From Bog-473 sp963807775 (GTDB taxonomy: Bacteria > Actinomycetota > Acidimicrobiia > Acidimicrobiales > RAAP-2): DNA of 64,000 nt. The translations under genes were made by a program, and so were the position numbers. Numbering within the stretch: position 1 is the stretch's first letter; each line of letters starts with the position of its first letter. This document shows positions 59,993-64,000 of the stretch, piece by piece. The notes beneath the pieces were generated by a model. It was given only the letters and a program-made list of their open reading frames with translations. It was not told the DNA's origin and searched no databases. The stretch lies in assembly GCA_963807775.1 (NCBI GenBank), contig CAWECY010000010.1, positions 248,001 to 312,000 of the forward strand, read 5' to 3'.

Positions 59993-62686
59993 ATGGATTC
60001 GACGAACGAGCTAGAGAACCGAGAGCTAGACAGCGTCGAAGATCCACGCGTCTCGGCGGATGAGCGTGACGCGGGCGTTGTGCCCGAGGAGCGCGGCCCG
60101 CTGACCTCGTTGGCCATCAACGCGCTCTCCGTTGCGATGGGGCTCGGAATTCTCGCGCTTCTGGTCTGCGGTCCGATTCACGGGTTGGGACCCATTCGTG
60201 TCCTGATTCCGGAACCAGCGATGTTCGTTGGGCTGTGCGCGCTCACGATGGCGACGGTGTGGGCACCCGTCTCGCTCCACTACCGGGGCAACACCTACCT
60301 CTTCGTCCTCCACGAGGTACCGATGCTCCTGGGACTGGTGTTCCTGTCCCCCACGCTTCTGGTTGTCTGCATTCTCACGGCATACGCGTTCGTGTTCGTC
60401 GTCATCCGCCGGCAGGCCCTTATGAAGGCCCTGTTCAACATCACGTCTAATGGGTTGAGCGCGGCCTTTGCCGCTCTGGTGTACCGGGAGATCCTTGGTG
60501 CGGCGATCCCCGTGAGCTTCCGTGGCTGGGCTGCGGCAGCTGCGGCTCTCTGCACCACGGCAGTGTTCAGCACAACGGCGGTGTGGTTCGTAATGAGACT
60601 GCACGGCCGCACCAGCACGGCCCGCAGAACTCCGATCCAGTTCACGATGGAGGCAACACTGACGGCGGCGTCAATCTGCCTCTCATTCGTGGTTCTCGAT
60701 GCGGCCTGGTTCGACCCTTGGGCCACTTTGCCACTGTTCCTGGTCGCCGTTCTGATCATCGTCGCCTACAGGGGTTACACGCGTCTGTCTCTGCGTTTCG
60801 CGTCGCTGCAAAGGCTCTACGACTTCAGTCGCGCACTCAGCTCGGCCAGCCTCGAGCCCACGTCGATGAGCGTGGACGTCTTGCGCCAGGTGTGTACCGT
60901 CATGCGAGCTCGCCGAGCTCAGTTGGTCTTGGCAGAACCATCGGGAATTCCTCGTGTGGTCCTGATGGATGGTCAAGGTGCGCCGAGGGTCGAGCCGATC
61001 ACGCTCGATGAGTCGTCGATCGTCACAAAAGCGATCACAACTGGCACGGCCATGCTCAGCAACAGCGCGGGAGAGTCCAGCGGCCCGGAGTGTGATCCGA
61101 TCGCCGGCAAGTATCGCGACGCCGTCGTGGCCCCCTTGATGAACGGAGCGACGGCGATCGGCGCCATTATCGCGATTGACCGCGAGGAGGAGTTGGACAG
61201 CTTCGACCAAGACGATCTCAGACTGTTCGAAGCTTTGGTGGCACACGCCAGTTCGAGCCTCGAGCGGGCCCGCCTGGTGGAGGAACTCCGCTACGAGGTG
61301 GACAGTAAGTCGCACCAGGCGACACACGACATGCTTACGGGGCTCCCCAACCGCATGTTGTTCCTGACGCGTGCCGCGGCTGCTCTTAACAGCAGCCAGG
61401 GTGTTGCCATCGTTCTGCTCGATATCGACCGCTTCAAGGACGTCAACGACACGTTGGGCCACGCCATCGGGGACCGTCTTCTGTGTGAAGTCTCCGAGCG
61501 CTTGCTGCGAGCCGCTCGTGGTCGCGCCACGGTTGCCCGGCTCGGCGGGGACGAGTTCGCATTCGTGATCGCTGACGTCAACAGAGAGGAGGACGCGGTT
61601 GCCATTGTCGAGGACCTCCACAGCGAGATGGCGCGCCCCATTCAAATGGAGGGATTGACGCTCGCCGTGACAGCCAGCGCCGGCATCGCATTGGCCCCCG
61701 ACCACGGGAGCGACGTTGAACTGCTCCTGCAGAGGGCGGACATCGCCATGTACCTGGCGAAGGAACGCCGTAGTTCCGTCGAGCTCTATTCGGTCGAGCA
61801 CGACCAAAGCATGCGCCGATGGCTCATGCTCGGCGGTCTGCTGACCCACGCTCTTGAGGTTGGGTCGGAATTGAGCGTGGCGTACCAGCCGATTGCTGAC
61901 GTCCGGTCACGCCAAATCGTCAAGGTCGAGGCATTGCTTAGGTGGAACCATCCCGTGCACGGAGCGATTCCTCCCGAGGAATTCATCGTCATCGCAGAGC
62001 AGATGGGCTTGATGAGCCAGATAAGTGAGTTCGTGCTGTGCGAGGCTCTGGCCCAATTGGCCCTTTGGCGGCGGGCTGGACTCGATATCGGGATTGCCGT
62101 CAACGTCTCCGGCCGCGAGTTTGCCGACTCCAGCCTCGTTGAACGGGTGGCGAGAAATTTGCAGGCCAATAATCTCCCGCCCGACGTCGTCACGCTCGAA
62201 GTGACCGAGACGGAGATCATGGCCGACCTCGGAAAAGCGAGCACAGTTCTCGACGAACTGGCAGATCTGGGGATCCGGATTGCCATTGACGACTACGGAA
62301 CGGGCTATTCGTCTCTGGCCTATCTCCACCACCTTCCGGTCCAAGATCTGAAGATCGACCGGTCTTTCGTGACCAACCTCCCCAACGAAGCGAGCAACAC
62401 GATCATCGTTCGATCTTCCATCGCCATGGCGCACTCACTCGGGCTCACCGTGATTGCTGAAGGAGCCGAGGACGAGACGACATGCGCGATTTTGGCCGAC
62501 GCCGAATGCGACTCGATTCAGGGCTACTACCTCGCGAGGCCGATGGCGGCCGCCGACCTTCAGAAGTGGCTCTTGCAGGGCCCAGCTCTCGAGTTTGCGC
62601 CGCTCGACCCTCGGGGCGTCATTGAAGACGAGGGGCCGAGGCACCTGAAGTTACCTGTCAGTCAGCGCAGGCGTCGGGCGATCTGA
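59993..62686 (+). CDS. Membrane GGDEF-EAL c-di-GMP protein with GAF-like domain
   Basis: From ATG 59993 this is an 897-residue protein with ~8 hydrophobic segments (about 40-260) and a GAF-like region (about 290-450). The GGDEF domain has intact G-G-D-E-F at 518-522 but no R-x-x-D I-site (it reads R-G-R-A). The EAL domain has E-A-L at 646-648. All other EAL catalytic motifs are present: N-V-S-G-R-E-F, E-V-T-E-T-E, D-D-Y-G-T-G, L-K-I-D-R-S and A-E-G-A-E. Both synthesis and hydrolysis are possible. GC and codon bias are lower than in most neighbours, hinting at transfer. The start is uncertain (59900 is also possible). Confidence 0.9.
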   Translation: MDSTNELENRELDSVEDPRVSADERDAGVVPEERGPLTSLAINALSVAMGLGILALLVCGPIHGLGPIRVLIPEPAMFVGLCALTMATVWAPVSLHYRGNTYLFVLHEVPMLLGLVFLSPTLLVVCILTAYAFVFVVIRRQALMKALFNITSNGLSAAFAALVYREILGAAIPVSFRGWAAAAAALCTTAVFSTTAVWFVMRLHGRTSTARRTPIQFTMEATLTAASICLSFVVLDAAWFDPWATLPLFLVAVLIIVAYRGYTRLSLRFASLQRLYDFSRALSSASLEPTSMSVDVLRQVCTVMRARRAQLVLAEPSGIPRVVLMDGQGAPRVEPITLDESSIVTKAITTGTAMLSNSAGESSGPECDPIAGKYRDAVVAPLMNGATAIGAIIAIDREEELDSFDQDDLRLFEALVAHASSSLERARLVEELRYEVDSKSHQATHDMLTGLPNRMLFLTRAAAALNSSQGVAIVLLDIDRFKDVNDTLGHAIGDRLLCEVSERLLRAARGRATVARLGGDEFAFVIADVNREEDAVAIVEDLHSEMARPIQMEGLTLAVTASAGIALAPDHGSDVELLLQRADIAMYLAKERRSSVELYSVEHDQSMRRWLMLGGLLTHALEVGSELSVAYQPIADVRSRQIVKVEALLRWNHPVHGAIPPEEFIVIAEQMGLMSQISEFVLCEALAQLALWRRAGLDIGIAVNVSGREFADSSLVERVARNLQANNLPPDVVTLEVTETEIMADLGKASTVLDELADLGIRIAIDDYGTGYSSLAYLHHLPVQDLKIDRSFVTNLPNEASNTIIVRSSIAMAHSLGLTVIAEGAEDETTCAILADAECDSIQGYYLARPMAAADLQKWLLQGPALEFAPLDPRGVIEDEGPRHLKLPVSQRRRRAI

Positions 62687-63328
62687 AGACCGGGCGCTTG
62701 GGCGCTCGTCGTGCCTGAAATCCGACCTGCAACGCCCATTCGCAGGGCGCGCCAGAGGCGCTCTATACCCCAGCCAAGGCCCACTTAAACCGGCTTAAAA
62801 CCTCATATGAACAGGAAGTGCCCAATTCCTGGTTGCATTGAGGTTGCAAGTTGGGCAAAACTCGGCGCGGGGTATGGAGGGCACCGGTTGCCACGGTGTA
62901 TCGCCCTCACATCCCCCACCTGTATCCGACGTGCGGAAGGAGGGGTACGGATGTCTGACTTCGGAACTTCCTGGGGCTAAGGAGTGGTGGTGTGAGCCGC
63001 CACGCTTGAGCCATAGCCAAGCACTCGTCCCGTTCCGCACTGGTACGGGGTGTTGCTTGGGCAGTATCGGCACGGCGGGCTGTCGCCTTTAGGGGATTCG
63101 ACCCCTGAATTCAGGTGGCACCCGCCGTCGTCGCGTCTTTGAGCTACCAAGAGCCAGACTCGTGCAGGATCCTCACGGAGGGCCGCCGGATCGACTACAA
63201 CATTGGCGGGTCCACTGTGGGTACGGCAGACCCGCCCAGGATGTGCTCGAAGAACCGGATCCACCCATAGCCAGCGCCAACGCTCGCAGGTCAGGTGGTT
63301 CAACGATCGTGGTGCGGTCGTCGTGAGG
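62687..63328. other. Long gene-free spacer
   Basis: In this 642-base stretch I find no convincing gene. It contains a 9-codon frame at 62951-62980 (M-S-D-F-G-T-S-W-G) with a strong GGAAGGAGGGG ribosome-binding site and a small hairpin AGGGG/CCCCT at 63091-63106. Other open frames on both strands are short and lack a recognisable product. Composition is less GC-rich than the surroundings. Confidence 0.5.
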
Positions 63329-64000
63329 ATGCTCCGTGCGCCGGGAGGTCGTCTGCTCGGGCGCTCGTTCGAACGCCTCTGGCTGGGTTCTACCTTTGCG
63401 AGCTCGGGTGACGGACTTGCCCTAGGGGCAGTCCCACTCCTCGCGGTAGCTGTGGACCCTCACCCCGTCGCGGTGTCCCTTGTCGTCGCAGCAGACAGCC
63501 TTCCGTGGCTTCTCATGGCGCTCCCGGCTGGCGAGTTCGCGGACCGGTTCGAACGGGGACCCCTTATTGCCCTGATGAACTTGCTTCGCGCCGTGGTGAT
63601 GCTGGTTGCCGTGCTCCTGATTCTGAGCGACGAGATGACCATCGCTCTGCTGATCGTGATCGCCCTTGCGAACTCGGCTGGCCGGGCCATCTACTACTCC
63701 TCAATGCAAGCCATGGCTGCCGCGCTCGTCGAGCCAGCAGCCCTCGAGCGCGCAAATGGAGTGCTGAGCGGTACCGAAGCCGCCACCGAGCATCTCGCCG
63801 GCCCCGTCATCGGCACCTCACTGTTCGCGTGGAGTCAGTCGACGCCCTTCCTGGGCGAATCGATCGCGTTGATGCTGTCGTGCTTCCCCTTTGCCACGTT
63901 CCACCTGAGGATGGCGCCCCAAGCGACCGGGGAGACTTCTCGATCCATGTGGGACGGCGCCAAGCACCTGATGGCCGACCGCCGCCTACGCGTGCTGCTC
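63329..64000 (+). CDS. MFS exporter (EntS-like), 5' part
   Basis: The frame starts at ATG 63329 (GTG 63323 is also possible) and is open to the last base, giving 224 residues of an incomplete protein. The N-terminus reads S-F-E-R-L-W-L-G-S-T-F-A-S-S-G-D-G and is followed by six hydrophobic segments with the inter-helix loop P-A-G-E-F-A-D-R-F-E-R. This pattern is typical of the EntS/TetA-like MFS exporters of Actinobacteria, whose substrate is unknown. Confidence 0.88.
   Translation, partial: MLRAPGGRLLGRSFERLWLGSTFASSGDGLALGAVPLLAVAVDPHPVAVSLVVAADSLPWLLMALPAGEFADRFERGPLIALMNLLRAVVMLVAVLLILSDEMTIALLIVIALANSAGRAIYYSSMQAMAAALVEPAALERANGVLSGTEAATEHLAGPVIGTSLFAWSQSTPFLGESIALMLSCFPFATFHLRMAPQATGETSRSMWDGAKHLMADRRLRVLL

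Noticed and set aside
63088..63110. Possible tRNA or tmRNA T-arm (AGGGGATTCGACCCCT)
   Set aside because: The loop has only six bases and no acceptor, D or anticodon arm can be found around it.

Overview
The window is a high-GC actinobacterial chromosome segment spanning the replication origin. Gene order matches the classical actinobacterial origin region: DUF6049-murJ-degV-trxB-trxA-cwlM, parB-parA-rsmG-jag-yidC-yidD-rnpA-rpmH on the minus strand, then dnaA-dnaN-recF-dciA-gyrB-gyrA on the plus strand, and further along tRNA-Leu(CAG)-fhaA-fhaB-pstP-pknB-trpG-crgA. Many GTG starts, Ala/Pro/Thr-rich linkers and two parS sites beside parA fit this. The gene content (FHA/PknB cluster, CrgA, CwlM, chaplin-like proteins) suggests a deep actinobacterial lineage such as Acidimicrobiia. 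That placement is inference, since there is no rRNA gene in the window.

Layout. 1-6.1 kb: cell-envelope and thioredoxin genes (murJ, trxB/A, a CwlM homologue that has lost its zinc ligands). 6.1-12.4 kb: partitioning, membrane insertion and ribosome genes on the minus strand, with parS at 8.6 kb. 12.4-21.5 kb: replication genes and a candidate oriC between dnaA and dnaN. 21.5-26.1 kb: lepB, an amidohydrolase, a coiled-coil protein and a two-domain dCTP deaminase with a perfect DnaA box upstream. 26.3-29.9 kb: an unusual surface locus with a sortase-type chaplin-like repeat protein and two paralogous single-pass membrane proteins sharing a short L-E-E-V-F-x-S-x-D-F-G motif. The first two genes have a duplicated leader element. 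30-42.9 kb: metabolism and signalling (aldo-keto reductase, acyl-CoA ligase, diguanylate cyclase, RNase D, a degenerate GGDEF protein with an intact I-site, a DevSR-like pair, an MFS transporter, mmsA). 42.97-45.14 kb: a complete IS1634-like element inserted at the mmsA stop codon. 45.4-53.7 kb: the FHA/PP2C/PknB cell-wall signalling cluster, which lacks rodA, pbpA and pknA. 53.8-64 kb: thiolase, thioesterase, ComF-like, SDR, pirin, a second aldo-keto reductase, an ASCH protein, a GGDEF-EAL protein and a partial MFS exporter running off the end.

Three GGDEF-type proteins plus one EAL domain point to c-di-GMP signalling. The FHA, PstP and PknB proteins, CwlM and MurJ are the kinase-controlled peptidoglycan module known from mycobacteria. 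Five genes (recF, gyrA, two surface-locus genes and the MFS transporter) each carry a single frameshift, mostly in a short G/C-rich tract. Because gyrA is essential, residual assembly indels are the likeliest cause, and those reading frames should be read as interrupted rather than inactive.
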